DNA of 6,670 nt. Source: JAGNZR01 sp051646055. Its GTDB lineage: Bacteria; Fusobacteriota; Fusobacteriia; Fusobacteriales; Fusobacteriaceae. The first letter of the stretch is position 1; each line of letters opens with the position of its first letter. The notes beneath the pieces were generated by a model, which was not told the DNA's origin, made no database searches, and saw only the letters and a list, made by a program, of their open reading frames with translations. This document shows positions 6,371-6,670 of the stretch, in pieces. Position numbers and translations under genes: made by a program. The stretch lies in NCBI GenBank assembly GCA_051646055.1, contig JBOFCM010000042.1, positions 1 to 6,670 on the forward strand, written 5' to 3'.

Positions 6371-6401
6371 ATTTTACATTGTCACAAATTATTCTATCTA
6401 T

Positions 6402-6431
6402 AATATACTCTAAAACACTCTATAAGTTCAA
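6402..6431 (-). promoter_or_regulatory. Probable sigma70-type promoter for the EFR1-alanyl-tRNA editing operon
   Basis: On the minus strand TTGAAC (6431-6426) is followed after 18 nt by TATATT (6407-6402). TATTAT, two bases further on, is an alternative -10 with longer spacing. The start would fall near 6395, leaving a leader of about 40 nt. It diverges from the tRNA promoter, the two -35 boxes lying about 27 nt apart across an AT-rich stretch. Confidence 0.5.
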
Positions 6432-6458
6432 GAATTTTAATTTTTTGAATTTTTATTC

Positions 6459-6487
6459 TTGACACTTGGCCATTTTTGATGTATCAT
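6459..6487 (+). promoter_or_regulatory. Sigma70-type promoter for tRNA-Leu
   Basis: A perfect -35 box TTGACA (6459-6464) is followed after exactly 17 nt by TATCAT (6482-6487). The start would be near 6494, about 5 nt before the mature tRNA. The AT-rich stretch at 6431-6458 could act as an UP element, usual for tRNA genes. Confidence 0.8.
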
Positions 6488-6498
6488 TCTCTCTGTAA

Positions 6499-6584
6499 GC
6501 CTGGGTGGCGGAATGGTAGACGCGACGGACTCAAAATCCGTTTCCCCTAAAGGAGTAAGGGTTCGAGTCCCTTCCCAGGCACCA
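6499..6584 (+). tRNA. tRNA-Leu(CAA)
   Basis: The sequence folds as a class II tRNA of 86 nt with encoded CCA. The acceptor stem GCCTGGG (6499-6505) pairs perfectly with CCCAGGC (6574-6580), followed by discriminator A and CCA. The D stem is GCG/CGC with GG in the loop. The anticodon stem ACGGA/TCCGT encloses loop CTCAAAA, with anticodon CAA at 6532-6534, which reads UUG leucine codons. The T arm is AAGGG, TTCGAGT, CCCTT. A long variable arm (about 6542-6555) and the A discriminator are leucine hallmarks. Confidence 0.97.
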
Positions 6585-6615
6585 AAAACGAATATAATTT
6601 ATTTGAATATATCTG

Positions 6616-6655
6616 AAAGAGAGAGAAAACCCCTGGTTTTCTCTCTCTTTGTTTT
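6616..6655 (+). terminator. Intrinsic terminator of the tRNA-Leu gene
   Basis: A perfect 16-bp stem (6616-6631 with 6635-6650) has a 3-nt loop (CCT) and is followed by GTTTT. The stem is made largely of alternating GA/TC. It lies 31 nt after the tRNA end. No further gene is visible on the plus strand before the window ends. Confidence 0.82.
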
Positions 6656-6670
6656 AGCTACCCCCACTGA

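Noticed and set aside
6357..6371. In-frame TTG at 6371 as start of the EFR1 gene
   Set aside because: It overlaps the purine-rich ribosome site; the ATG at 6356 gives the standard flavodoxin N-terminus MNKIYYFTGTGNS.

Overview
The window is AT-rich DNA, most likely from an anaerobic low-GC bacterium. Fusobacteriota (Ilyobacter, Propionigenium or Cetobacterium-like) is my best guess and Clostridia the alternative. The grounds are the AT-rich codon choice (AGA for Arg, many AAA/ATA codons), strong GGAGG-type ribosome sites, sigma70-like promoters and three proteins whose chemistry suits anaerobes. The phylum is inferred from style, not shown by a marker gene. All protein genes lie on the minus strand; the only plus-strand gene is a tRNA near the right end.

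Right end (about 6357-6670): a tRNA-Leu(CAA) with its own near-consensus promoter and a strong hairpin terminator. Its promoter diverges from that of the first minus-strand operon. That operon (6356 to 4407) has two genes: an EFR1-type protein (flavodoxin domain plus two [4Fe-4S] clusters) and, 15 nt on, an AlaX-type alanyl-tRNA editing protein with a DHHA1 tail. Both have a spurious in-frame TTG a few codons upstream that is part of, or lies just upstream of, the Shine-Dalgarno; the ATG starts given here are preferred.

Middle (4178-4406): a 229-nt regulatory gap with a clear minus-strand promoter (TTGACT-17-TAAAAT). A 27-bp inverted repeat sits at the predicted transcription start, and an 18-bp palindrome lies further down the roughly 140-nt leader.

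Left (4177 to 1): a second minus-strand group. It starts with an 863-residue cytoplasmic oxidoreductase that joins a GltD-like dicluster/FAD/NAD(P)H module to extra Fe-S cysteines and two heterodisulfide-reductase-type CCG domains. Next comes an exported tandem-rhodanese sulfurtransferase, then a TVP38/TMEM64 (DedA-like, VTT) membrane protein cut by the window edge. A GAAA-tetraloop hairpin and a possible secondary promoter separate the first two genes; the last two are 22 nt apart. Together they suggest a thiol, persulfide or sulfur-compound redox unit spanning cytoplasm, membrane and periplasm. The substrate cannot be read from sequence. This locus is the most interesting part of the window; I see no CRISPR array, insertion sequence, phage or defence genes.
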